A DNA stretch of 64,000 nucleotides, taken from the NCBI RefSeq assembly GCF_963678845.1, contig NZ_OY787466.1, forward strand, positions 558,001 to 622,000, written 5' to 3'. A model generated the notes under the pieces. The model searched no databases, was not told where the DNA came from, and saw only the letters and a list, made by a program, of their open reading frames with translations. Numbering within the stretch: position 1 is the first letter of the stretch; each line of letters opens with the position of its first letter. A program made the translations under genes and the position numbers. Below, piece after piece: positions 17,322 through 26,323 of the stretch. This DNA is from an uncultured Bacteroides sp. GTDB lineage: Bacteria > Bacteroidota > Bacteroidia > Bacteroidales > Bacteroidaceae.

Positions 17322-20300
17322 ATGAACAGCTTTCGCACCCTTAAAATTATATTCATTTTTTTGCTCCTTTGTGTGAAAGCGGAGGCTGCTTCAGATAATG
17401 ATTATATACTAGTTCTTAATTCATATACTGAGAGGAATGAATGGGCAGAAAATATTCAGGATGTTGTAACGAAGTCAGTATATAGGCTAAAGAATACTAC
17501 TATAAATATCGAATCTCTAAGCAATTTTGAATTTTCTTCAGTGAAGAATGTTAATGAAAAAATGGATAGTTTATACCGCAATTATCCCAAGAAACCCAAA
17601 GCTATAGTTATTATTGGAAATAAAGGATGGATTCTTTATCGCAATACTGTACCGCAATCATGGATGAAAGTTCCTGTTGTACTGACTTTGATTAACCATC
17701 ATACTCTTTCATTGCAGAACTTTATTTCAAAAAAGAGAATAACTTCTGATAAACTGATATCTAATAAGGAGGCTGTTAAAGGATTTAATGTAACGGGAGT
17801 ATATAACTTAGTATATATAAAAGAGACTATTCAGTTAATGAAAAAGTTGATGCCTGAGATGAAAAGAGTTGCATTTATAACCAATTCACAATATGGCAAC
17901 ATCTATAGTATAGGCAGTTTTAACAGGACAATGAAAATAAATTTTCCAGAGCTTACAAAAGTCGGTTTGTACCAAAAGAAACTTGGAACAAAAGATTTGC
18001 TGGATTCACTTTCTAAGTTGGATAAGTATACGGGAATACTGTTTTACGGATGGAATAAAGATGTTGATATTAATACATCAAAAGGCTCTCTGTCTGCTAA
18101 AAGTGTAAAGAGGGTTATCAGTACCTTTGCCAATACTCCGGTGTTTAGTTTGTTCGACTCTAAAACGGATCATGTAATATTTGCTGGTGGCTTTTACTCT
18201 ACCATTGACAATTATACTGCAAAAGTGGTAGATGTTTTACACCAGATTATTGCCGGAAAGGATGCGAAAGATATTCCTTTTCAATATGCTAATGAGGCTT
18301 GTGCACGTCTGAATTATGACCATTTAATCGACTTTGGGATAAGTAAAAAGCTACTTCCAAAAGATGCTGTTTATTATAATAGACCTCTCAGCTTTATTGA
18401 AAAACACATTCATTTGGTTGTTGTTATAGCTGTATGCTTTCTCTTTCTGTTATTTATCGTTATATCAAGAATCAGGTCTTTTAAAGAAACAAAAAGACTA
18501 AAGGATAAAGAGATTGCTCTTCTTGCTAAATTCAAGGAACGGTATACTAATTCGCCTATTCCTTATGTGAAAATGGATTTATTATACGATGAGAATAAAG
18601 AACTGAAAGATTTTCTCTTAATAGAAATAAATTCATCTTTAGAAAGAGAATTCAGAGTAAAGCAAAGTGATATTGTGGGAAAAACTTGTAATGAATTGGG
18701 GTATATAATTCCATTGGCTGTTTTAAGTCTTTTCCAAAAGTCTATTGAGCAGAATAAATCTTTCCAGAGGGCCCATTATCATGAACGTTCAGATCGTTAT
18801 TATACAGTTCTACTATACCCAAATGTTGAGGAAGGTACTTTTGATGTATTCCTGACAGACAAAACGGAAGAGTATAAAGCAAATGCAGCCAAGGATGAAT
18901 TAAGATTGTTGCTTGATTCCATTCTTGATAACATTTCTGTTCCGGTTTATGTAAAAGAGGTAGGAGAGGAGATTCGTTATTCTTATTGGAATAAAAAAGC
19001 AGAAGAGATTACCGGAATTAAATCGGAGGATGCAATAGGGAAAACGGATATTGAAGTGTTTGGTGAAAGAATGGGTAAAAAGTTTCAGGGAGACAATGAT
19101 TACCTGATAAGAAATGGAGGCACTCTTTGTTATGAAGATAAATTCCCTTGTATAAATAATAAAGTCTATACAACCAATGTGCTGAAGACAATTGTCCGAA
19201 GAAGAGATAACTCAGCTTATATACTGGTTACCAGAATGGATATCACAGAACTAGTTTCAGTCCAAAAGCAATTGGAATTCAGGAATCGTCAGCTTGGATT
19301 ATCTTTCAATGCCGGTGAGATTATTCCGTGGACATTTAAAGTAAAGGACAAAATTCTTATTTATGACAATAAATCCTTAAATCTTAAGTATACTAATCCC
19401 GAGAATGAGCTTTTCGTTAAAAAGCTTGATGAAATACTTGCAATGGTGCATCCAGATGATAAGGAATGGGTAAAAGCATTGGTTGATGATTTGATAAATG
19501 GAAGAGTTGATAAAATGGAAGCTGATGTGAGGTGTGATATATATGGAACTGGAAAAGGATATGATTGGTTTTCATTACAGGCTATAGTGAGTGAATGTGA
19601 TTATGATGGGAATCCTGTTACTATTACCGGGGTTACCATTAATATTTCAAAAAGAAAACTGGAAGAGCAGGCCCTGATTGAGGCTAAAGAGAAAGCTGAA
19701 GAATCTGGCCGGATGAAATCGGCCTTTGTTTCAAATATAAGTCATGAAATACGTACGCCGTTGAATGCAATAGTAGGCTTTTCAAGGATTTTGGTTTCGG
19801 ATCCTGATTTGGATGATGAGAGTAAAAAGGAATTTTCAGATATTATTGAAAGCAATAATCAACTATTGCTACAATTGATAAATGATGTTCTTGATCTGTC
19901 GAAAATAGAAGCTGGAACATTGAATTTTGTATATTCTGATACTGATATTAATATTTTGATCAGTGAAATAGAACAATCAATGAGGCTGAAAACAGAAAAG
20001 GGTATTATTAAAATATCGTTCAAAGAGAAACTCCCGGAATGTGTGGTTCATACAGACAGAGACAGGGTGGCGCAGGTTTTTTATAATTTGATGAATAATG
20101 CAATTAAGTTTACTAGTCAGGGGGAAATTATACTTGGTTATCGCAAAAAGGAAAATCAGTTGTACTTTTATGTACAGGATACCGGGTGTGGTGTTCCTAA
20201 AGATAAACAAAGCTCCATTTTTGATCGTTTTATTAAATTAGATTCTTTTACTCAAGGGGCGGGACTTGGATTGTCAATCAGTGCATCGATTGTGTATAAA

Positions 20301-20390
20301 TTGGGTGGAAAGATTGGGATTGATTCTGAAGAAGGAGTAGGATCTACTTTCTGGTTCACCATACCATATAACCCTGTTGATATTAATTAG
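17322..20390 (+). CDS. Membrane sensor histidine kinase with periplasmic binding-protein domain and PAS domains
   Basis: 1022 residues. Signal peptide (to ~22), then a ~330-residue periplasmic region resembling ABC substrate-binding proteins (YILVLNSYTERNEWAENI, PKAIVIIGNKGW, VFSLFDSKTDHVIFAGGF), one transmembrane helix at ~366-386, three PAS-like regions (~405-525, 530-650, 655-780), HisKA with phospho-acceptor H808 in SNISHEIRTPLNAIVGF, and HATPase_c (NNAIKFTSQGE, DTGCGVPKDK, GAGLGLSI). There is no receiver or DNA-binding domain, so this is not a one-piece hybrid two-component system, and no response regulator lies beside it. Probably its own transcription unit. The binding-protein-like sensor suggests detection of a small solute, possibly linked to the downstream transport operon, but that is only proximity. 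Confidence 0.9.
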   Translation: MNSFRTLKIIFIFLLLCVKAEAASDNDYILVLNSYTERNEWAENIQDVVTKSVYRLKNTTINIESLSNFEFSSVKNVNEKMDSLYRNYPKKPKAIVIIGNKGWILYRNTVPQSWMKVPVVLTLINHHTLSLQNFISKKRITSDKLISNKEAVKGFNVTGVYNLVYIKETIQLMKKLMPEMKRVAFITNSQYGNIYSIGSFNRTMKINFPELTKVGLYQKKLGTKDLLDSLSKLDKYTGILFYGWNKDVDINTSKGSLSAKSVKRVISTFANTPVFSLFDSKTDHVIFAGGFYSTIDNYTAKVVDVLHQIIAGKDAKDIPFQYANEACARLNYDHLIDFGISKKLLPKDAVYYNRPLSFIEKHIHLVVVIAVCFLFLLFIVISRIRSFKETKRLKDKEIALLAKFKERYTNSPIPYVKMDLLYDENKELKDFLLIEINSSLEREFRVKQSDIVGKTCNELGYIIPLAVLSLFQKSIEQNKSFQRAHYHERSDRYYTVLLYPNVEEGTFDVFLTDKTEEYKANAAKDELRLLLDSILDNISVPVYVKEVGEEIRYSYWNKKAEEITGIKSEDAIGKTDIEVFGERMGKKFQGDNDYLIRNGGTLCYEDKFPCINNKVYTTNVLKTIVRRRDNSAYILVTRMDITELVSVQKQLEFRNRQLGLSFNAGEIIPWTFKVKDKILIYDNKSLNLKYTNPENELFVKKLDEILAMVHPDDKEWVKALVDDLINGRVDKMEADVRCDIYGTGKGYDWFSLQAIVSECDYDGNPVTITGVTINISKRKLEEQALIEAKEKAEESGRMKSAFVSNISHEIRTPLNAIVGFSRILVSDPDLDDESKKEFSDIIESNNQLLLQLINDVLDLSKIEAGTLNFVYSDTDINILISEIEQSMRLKTEKGIIKISFKEKLPECVVHTDRDRVAQVFYNLMNNAIKFTSQGEIILGYRKKENQLYFYVQDTGCGVPKDKQSSIFDRFIKLDSFTQGAGLGLSISASIVYKLGGKIGIDSEEGVGSTFWFTIPYNPVDIN

Positions 20391-20494
20391 AAAAGATGAT
20401 TGGTGTAAGTAGACCAGTTATTTTTAACTAAGAAGGAATTTTTATATACCACATTTATGCTATATAATACCCCCTAAAATGCCACATCTGCGGT

Positions 20495-20526
20495 ATTGTC
20501 CTTTAACTCAACTTCAGATACCTTTG
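20495..20526 (+). promoter_or_regulatory. Bacteroides-type promoter of the binding protein/SusCD operon
   Basis: ATTG (20495-20498) as -33 and TACCTTTG (20519-20526) as -7 are separated by exactly 20 bp, close to the consensus. The transcript would start near 20533, giving a leader of ~137 nt that contains the Cys-rich leader ORF. Confidence 0.75.
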
Positions 20527-20553
20527 CAAAAGTAAAATAGAACAAATTAGGTT

Positions 20554-20619
20554 ATGAAGTATTTAATCAGAAAAAACGAAATTATTCCTTTAGTCATGGG
20601 AATGTGTTGTTGCAGATAA
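20554..20619 (+). CDS. Leader peptide ending Cys-Cys-Cys-Arg (uORF), 21 aa
   Basis: ATG at 20554, about 20 nt into the predicted transcript, opens a 21-codon ORF (begins MKYLIRKNEIIP, ends MGMCCCR, TAA at 20617-20619). It stops 50 bp before the first structural gene of the operon. Three consecutive Cys codons plus an Arg at the end of a short leader ORF is the pattern of amino-acid-responsive leader peptides, where ribosome stalling at scarce charged tRNA controls the genes downstream. Poly-Cys uORFs are known to give cysteine-responsive control in other bacteria. No clear attenuator hairpin is visible between it and the next gene, so the mechanism could be translational. The role is inference; the ORF itself is directly visible. 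Confidence 0.6.
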   Translation: MKYLIRKNEIIPLVMGMCCCR

Positions 20620-20669
20620 TTATTGATGTTATTAGGTAAGTTAAGGTATTACAATTAAATTTTTAAGGT

Positions 20670-21596
20670 ATGAAGAATTTCAGGATACAACTATTGATAG
20701 TAGCGTTGGTAGCTACAGCAAGCTTACATGCACAAAAAAACACTTCTGATATTTACATTAAAGGTGCAAAGTTTACAACTCCTTTGGTTCAAAAATGGAT
20801 AACCGAATATAAAAAAGTAAATCCGCAGGTTCAGATTAAGTGGGCCGATAAAAATGCAGATAATGATGCGGTTGATTTGAATGTGCAGGTATATAATGAC
20901 TCTTTACAATCGGACAAACAAGTGATTTATGTGGGCAGATACGCTCTTCTTCCTGTGGCTGGCAAGAATAATTCCTATTTGGCTGAGTTAAACAAAAGAA
21001 ACCTCAGTAAGAAGAAGTTGAAAGAGCTCTTTTTCAGAGAAGATGTTTATGAGGATGATGTGAAAGACTCTAAATTAGCAAATAAGGCTACAGTCTATTC
21101 AGGTAATAGCAAATCGGCTGCAACGGTTACATTTGCTACTTATTTTGGTCATAATACGGCCGATATCAAGGGTAAAAAGATTTCGGGAGATGATCTTTTC
21201 CTGATTAATGCAGTAGAAAAAGATCAGACAGGGATAACATTCAACAGTCTGAACTATCTATTTAACACTGATACCCGTAAACTGAAGGATAACATTGCTC
21301 TGCTTCCGCTTGATGTGAAGAAAGAGCAACGTAAAGTTCTGGCATCAGAAAATATTGATGAGGTGATTGCTTTACTGGAAAGCCAGTCGGTTGATCTTAT
21401 TCCGGTTCAAAACTTTGGTTTTATTTATTCAAATACAACAAATCCGGAAGTACAGAAATTTATTAGCTGGGTGTTGAACAACGGATTAACTCACAATCAC
21501 ACTTATGGTTTCCTTAAACCAACAGAGGATGTGCTTGCATCCCAAAGAAAGCAGATAGAAGATAATCGTTACCTGTCATCTGCAAAAACAAAATAA
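20670..21596 (+). CDS. PstS-like periplasmic substrate-binding protein
   Basis: 308 residues with a signal peptide (KNFRIQLLIVALVATASLHAQ). The body resembles the type-II periplasmic binding-protein fold seen in PstS-like proteins: YIKGAKFTTPLVQKWITEY near the start, a PLVQKW helix, and AATVTFATYFGH in the middle. No ABC permease or ATPase is nearby. It begins the operon with SusC (21 bp downstream), so it is more likely a periplasmic receiver or sensor for the solute imported by SusCD than part of a classic ABC importer. The ligand cannot be read from sequence: oxyanions such as phosphate or sulfate, metals or peptides are all possible. The Cys-rich leader ORF just upstream makes a sulfur-related ligand attractive. 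Confidence 0.8.
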   Translation: MKNFRIQLLIVALVATASLHAQKNTSDIYIKGAKFTTPLVQKWITEYKKVNPQVQIKWADKNADNDAVDLNVQVYNDSLQSDKQVIYVGRYALLPVAGKNNSYLAELNKRNLSKKKLKELFFREDVYEDDVKDSKLANKATVYSGNSKSAATVTFATYFGHNTADIKGKKISGDDLFLINAVEKDQTGITFNSLNYLFNTDTRKLKDNIALLPLDVKKEQRKVLASENIDEVIALLESQSVDLIPVQNFGFIYSNTTNPEVQKFISWVLNNGLTHNHTYGFLKPTEDVLASQRKQIEDNRYLSSAKTK

Positions 21597-21617
21597 CTTC
21601 TAAATAAAGAATTTCTT

Positions 21618-24600
21618 ATGATAAATATATTTTTTAGAGTCGGGGATAGACTTTCATTCCTGACAGGGAAGACTATAGTCTCTATTATTGCACTTCTTTT
21701 GCTAAGTTCTTCAGGTTTAGTGAATGCACAAACAACCATAAAAGGTCATGTTGTTGATGAGCGAACTAAAGAACCTATTATTGGTGCCATTGTATTAATC
21801 AAGTCAACAACAAAGGGAGTATCGACTGATATCAACGGTCAGTTTGAACTTAAAACGTCAAAGAAGCTTCCGCTCACATTATCAATAAGCCTGATAGGAT
21901 ACCGCACTCAGGATATAGATGTATATGATACTGAAGAGCCTGTTTACGCCACACTGACTGAAGATGTGAACCGTCTGAATGAAGTGGTGGTTGTGGGTTA
22001 CGGCACTCAATCAAAGAAAGAGTTCTCGGGAGCAGCTGCCCGTGTCAATGGTGATGTAATTAAAGAACTGCCGGTGCAGAGTTTTGATCAGGCATTATCG
22101 GGAAGAGCTGCAGGTGTTAGTATTGCTGAACCAAATGGTTTGCTGAATAACCCTCCGGTAATTCGTATCCGTGGTGTGAACTCTATTTCGTTGAGTTCAT
22201 ATCCTTTGGTTGTAATTGACGGTATTCCTGTAAGCACAGGAAATATTTCTACCACTACGGATGTTCCTAATAACCCTTTAGCCGATATAAACCCTTCTGA
22301 TATAGAATCTATTGATGTATTAAAGGATGCAGCTTCAACATCCATTTATGGTTCCCGTGCTGCTGCCGGTGTGCTGCTTATTACTACCAAAAGAGGTAAG
22401 GCCGGCAAAGTAAAAACAACTTATGAAGGCTGGGTAGGTATTACAAATGCTGTTCGTCTGCCCAAACTTCTCAATTCACAGCAATATGTTGATATAAAGA
22501 ATGAAGCGGTGCTGAATTCAAAGATTCTGAGCGGAAATGCAAACAATGATAATGTGAGCTCTAAGTTATTCTTCCCTTCATATAATGCCGATGGCTCACT
22601 GGTAGATACAAACTGGTACGATTATATTTACCGTACAGCAGTATCTCATAATCATGTGGTAACACTTTCTGGAGGAACAGAGAAGACCAATTACTATTTC
22701 TCTGCCAACTACTCCAATCAGGAAGGTTTTCTTGTGGATAATGATTTCCAACGTAAGGGGATCCGTTTCAATATTGACCATGAAGTAAATAAATGGTTAA
22801 GAATAAAAGGTAATGGGTCATATAATACGACTAACAACAGAGCCAACAGCTCGGGTTCTTTACCTGGTTCTTCCCAGTTCCTGGTTGGTGCAGCCCGTAT
22901 GGCCATTTCCACAGCTCCTAATGTGAGTCCTTACAATGCCGATGGCAGTTATAATCTGAGTAGCACAGGTAAGATGGGTTCAGGTAACAACTTAGCATCT
23001 TCCGCTTTGTATAATCCGTTGGCTTTGTTTGAATATAGTCGCAGTACATCTGACAATGACCGTTTTATTGGTGGTATCAGTGCAAATATTAAGCTGTTGA
23101 AGCATTTGGATTTCAATACCATTTATTCTATAGATCGTTTGAAAACAGAGACTGTTACTTTTTTAAGTCCTAAATTTGGTTCTTCGGGGTATGCTGACGG
23201 AGGTTCTGCCACTAATGTATCTGCCTTGAGAGATAACCAGACTTTTACCAATACCTTGAACTATGATCAGGTATTTAATAATAAACACCATGTATCCGCA
23301 TTGTTGGGTACCGACTTTCAGAAATACAAAACAAGTATCTGGGGAGCAAAAGCTTCTAAAGCATCGGATGATTTCTTTGAAAACTATCAGGGAGGATGGA
23401 CCAATTATTCTCCTGCCAGCAATTACTTAGGTGAAAGAGCCTTTTACTCTTATTTCTCTCGTTTGAGTTATGATTTTGAAGGCAAATATCTTTTCACTGC
23501 TAACCTAAGACGTGACGGTAACTCTGCCTTGGCCGTGGGACATAAATACGGAAACTTTGGTGGTATATCCGGTGGATGGGTAATCTCTCAGGAGAAGTTT
23601 TTCAAAAAATCCTTTTTCGGCAAGTTGTTTGATCAATTGAAACTGAATGCCAGCTGGGGACGCGTGGGTAATGGTAATCTGACAGATGACTTTGGTTCAT
23701 TCGATTTATTCTCTTCTTCACTTTACGGATCAGCATCTACCTGGGCAATCAGCCAGTCGGGTAATCCTCTGCTAAGTTGGGAAACCAGTAACCAGACTAA
23801 TATCGGGCTTAATGCGGAATTGCTGAAAAGGCGTTTGTCTGTTGAAGTTGCCTATTTTAATAATAACGTGAATGGATTGATTTTGGATACACCTCAGTCT
23901 CCTTCAAAAGGAATTCCGGGTAACTCTATTTTAACCAATGTAGGTTCAATGTATAATAGGGGAGTGGAACTAACTTTGAACGCCTCTTTGATTCAGAAGA
24001 AGAAGTTCTCATGGGATGTGTCGTTCAACTTTACCGGCATCAAGAATGAAGTAACTCAACTGGCTGGCAACAATGCAGACATTATCGGCTATACACATAC
24101 TTCTGCCAATGCAAACAATGTAACTCGTGTGGGTTATTCTGTAGGTAGCCTGTTTGGTGCAAAGACAGCAGGAGTAAACCCTGAAAATGGTCGCAGAATA
24201 TTTATTAATGGTAAGGGCGAAAAAGTACAATATAGTGCTGTAGTGCCATCGGGTGAAAGCAACTGGACTTACCTTGACGGAACAAAAGCTCCTGCCATCG
24301 GAGTATCTGATTATTATGTATTGGGCAACGCTCTTCCTAAATGGTATGGAGGTTTGGTAAGTAACCTGAAATATAAGAACTGGGATTTGACTCTGAACTT
24401 TACCTATGCAGGTGGAAATTATGTGATGAATGGTACGAAAGCAACCTTGCGCGACCAGACTTCCTATAACAACTATACCGGAATTCTTGATCGCTGGACC
24501 ACTCCGGGACAAGTGACTGATATCCCCCGACTGGTTTATAATGACATTATTTCCAATGGTACATCATTCCCAATCTCTGCCAATGTGGAGAAAGCAGACT

Positions 24601-24839
24601 TCCTGAGATTGCAAAATGTGTTGCTGGCTTACAGAGTTCCTGCTAACCTGCTGAGTAAAGTAAATCTGAGTTCCGCTAAAATCTATGCACAGGTATCCAA
24701 TGCCTTTTTGATAACAGGATATACAGGTACAGATCCCGAATCATCGGTTAATGGTAATTCAAACACCACTCCGGGTGTGGAACGTAACTCACTGGGACGT
24801 GGACGCACATTTACCTTCGGAGTTAATGTAGGATTTTAA
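21618..24839 (+). CDS. SusC-like TonB-dependent outer-membrane transporter
   Basis: 1073 residues. An N-terminal membrane-targeting signal (to ~38, SIIALLLLSSSGLVNAQ) is followed by a carboxypeptidase-regulatory-like domain (TTIKGHVVDERTKEPIIGA), the TonB box/plug region (LNEVVVVGYGTQSKKEFSGA, then VIRIRGVNSIS and DPSDIESI-type plug motif at ~DINPSDIESIDVLKDA) and a 22-strand-barrel region ending in a C-terminal Phe (GRTFTFGVNVGF). It imports a ligand across the outer membrane using TonB energy. It pairs with SusD 25 bp downstream. Unlike typical carbohydrate loci, no glycosidase is in the operon; the partners are a binding protein, an amidohydrolase-like Ntn enzyme and a thioredoxin-like protein. 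Confidence 0.95.
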   Translation: MINIFFRVGDRLSFLTGKTIVSIIALLLLSSSGLVNAQTTIKGHVVDERTKEPIIGAIVLIKSTTKGVSTDINGQFELKTSKKLPLTLSISLIGYRTQDIDVYDTEEPVYATLTEDVNRLNEVVVVGYGTQSKKEFSGAAARVNGDVIKELPVQSFDQALSGRAAGVSIAEPNGLLNNPPVIRIRGVNSISLSSYPLVVIDGIPVSTGNISTTTDVPNNPLADINPSDIESIDVLKDAASTSIYGSRAAAGVLLITTKRGKAGKVKTTYEGWVGITNAVRLPKLLNSQQYVDIKNEAVLNSKILSGNANNDNVSSKLFFPSYNADGSLVDTNWYDYIYRTAVSHNHVVTLSGGTEKTNYYFSANYSNQEGFLVDNDFQRKGIRFNIDHEVNKWLRIKGNGSYNTTNNRANSSGSLPGSSQFLVGAARMAISTAPNVSPYNADGSYNLSSTGKMGSGNNLASSALYNPLALFEYSRSTSDNDRFIGGISANIKLLKHLDFNTIYSIDRLKTETVTFLSPKFGSSGYADGGSATNVSALRDNQTFTNTLNYDQVFNNKHHVSALLGTDFQKYKTSIWGAKASKASDDFFENYQGGWTNYSPASNYLGERAFYSYFSRLSYDFEGKYLFTANLRRDGNSALAVGHKYGNFGGISGGWVISQEKFFKKSFFGKLFDQLKLNASWGRVGNGNLTDDFGSFDLFSSSLYGSASTWAISQSGNPLLSWETSNQTNIGLNAELLKRRLSVEVAYFNNNVNGLILDTPQSPSKGIPGNSILTNVGSMYNRGVELTLNASLIQKKKFSWDVSFNFTGIKNEVTQLAGNNADIIGYTHTSANANNVTRVGYSVGSLFGAKTAGVNPENGRRIFINGKGEKVQYSAVVPSGESNWTYLDGTKAPAIGVSDYYVLGNALPKWYGGLVSNLKYKNWDLTLNFTYAGGNYVMNGTKATLRDQTSYNNYTGILDRWTTPGQVTDIPRLVYNDIISNGTSFPISANVEKADFLRLQNVLLAYRVPANLLSKVNLSSAKIYAQVSNAFLITGYTGTDPESSVNGNSNTTPGVERNSLGRGRTFTFGVNVGF

Positions 24840-24864
24840 TAACATCACATAAAAACAGTATATT

Positions 24865-26319
24865 ATGATTCGAATAATAAATAACATATATAAGAAACCC
24901 ACATTCCTGGGACTGATACTCGCTTTAGCGCTGACTGTATCGGGTTGCAACAGTGAACTGAATACTGAATCGGCTACATCATTAAATGCTAAAAGTATAT
25001 TTGAAACTCCTGCCCGTATAGAAGGTCTGGTTAACGGAATGTATAAAGCTTTGAAAGGCGGAAGTCTTTATGGTGGACGCATTCACCTGTATCTTGATGT
25101 GCGCGGTGAAGACTTTATCAATATAACAGGGAACTCATATACAGCCTACGAAAGCTGGAACAATTCCTATACTTCGGGTTCCAATGACATTAATGATACT
25201 TGGAAACAGGCTTACGCCACCATTAATGATGCGAATATAATTATTGATGGACTGGCAGAAAGCACCGGAGTGATAAGTGATGCTCTGAAAACGCAGTATA
25301 TTGCTGAGGCTAAGTTTGTAAGAGCACTTTCTTACTATACACTTGTTACTATCTATGCCCGTCCGTATACAGAAAATGACGGAGCATCAAAAGGTTTACC
25401 TCTTCGCTTGCAGGCAGAAACAACATCGGCAAATAACGATCTGGCTCGCAGTACAGTGAAAGAAGTGTATAAACAGATTCTGGAAGACCTTGATTTTGCA
25501 GAAGCTAATCTGCCGGATTCTTATACATCTTCATTGCTCAATACTACAAGAGCTCATAAGAATACAGCTATAGCCTTGAAAACAAGAGTATATCTCAATA
25601 AAGGCGACTTTCAGAAAGTGATAACCGAGGCTAAGAAGATTGTACCTCAAACAGTAGCGCCATTCTCGGCTGCAACAGGTGTGAAACATGCTTTGCAGAG
25701 TGATATTACGTCTTTGTTTGGTTCAAACCTTACATCTACGGAGTCTATCTTGTCAATGCCTTCCACAGCTTCCGATTCTTATAGTGGCCAATCAGCCATT
25801 GCATATATCTATTATGCCAACAGGGAATATTATCTGAATCCGTCCGGCATACTTGGTTCTGCTCTTTGGGGAGCAAGTGATGCGCGCCGTAATCTGGTAG
25901 AACTGAAGTCGGGCAAATATTATTTAAAGAAATACGCAAAGGTTTCTCCGTATATTGATTATATACCTGTAATCCGTTATTCTGAAGTGTTGCTTAATTA
26001 TGCTGAGGCTGCTTTGAGAACCAATAACAGTGCTTTGGCTATTAACCTGCTTGAAGCAGTTCATAAGCGTTCTGATGCAGGTTTTGTATTCCCTGCAAGT
26101 TCAGAAAACACAAATACAGCCTTGCTGGAAACTATTCGTCAGGAACGCAGAATTGAGTTATTGGGTGAAGGCTTCCGATCAAACGATTTGTTACGCGATT
26201 TATTAACTATTCCGGCCAAAGGAAGTAGTAGCTTACAGTCTTCATCGGTAGCACCAGCAGCAGAGAACTACATATTCCCTCTTCCGGATTCAGAGACTAA
26301 CACTAATAAAGCATTATAA
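24865..26319 (+). CDS. SusD/RagB-like surface lipoprotein
   Basis: 484 residues with lipobox LTVSGC (Cys at ~28), hence an outer-membrane lipoprotein. SusD-family features are present: TPR-like helices (YIAEAKFVRALSYYTLV), KGLPLRLQ, the mid-region RAHKNTAIALKTRVYLN, and the C-terminal RQERRIELLGEGFRSNDLLR motif. SusD proteins act as a lid on the SusC barrel and bind the nutrient. It lies 25 bp after susC-like and 4 bp before the Ntn-hydrolase gene, so one transcript. The ligand class is not clear. RagAB-like systems for peptides belong to the same superfamily, which would suit the hydrolase next door. Confidence 0.93.
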   Translation: MIRIINNIYKKPTFLGLILALALTVSGCNSELNTESATSLNAKSIFETPARIEGLVNGMYKALKGGSLYGGRIHLYLDVRGEDFINITGNSYTAYESWNNSYTSGSNDINDTWKQAYATINDANIIIDGLAESTGVISDALKTQYIAEAKFVRALSYYTLVTIYARPYTENDGASKGLPLRLQAETTSANNDLARSTVKEVYKQILEDLDFAEANLPDSYTSSLLNTTRAHKNTAIALKTRVYLNKGDFQKVITEAKKIVPQTVAPFSAATGVKHALQSDITSLFGSNLTSTESILSMPSTASDSYSGQSAIAYIYYANREYYLNPSGILGSALWGASDARRNLVELKSGKYYLKKYAKVSPYIDYIPVIRYSEVLLNYAEAALRTNNSALAINLLEAVHKRSDAGFVFPASSENTNTALLETIRQERRIELLGEGFRSNDLLRDLLTIPAKGSSSLQSSSVAPAAENYIFPLPDSETNTNKAL

Positions 26320-26323
26320 TAAG

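Noticed and set aside
21618..26319. SusC/SusD pair as the RG-II importer
   Set aside because: It has its own promoter and terminator and is cotranscribed with an Ntn hydrolase and a thioredoxin, not with pectin enzymes.
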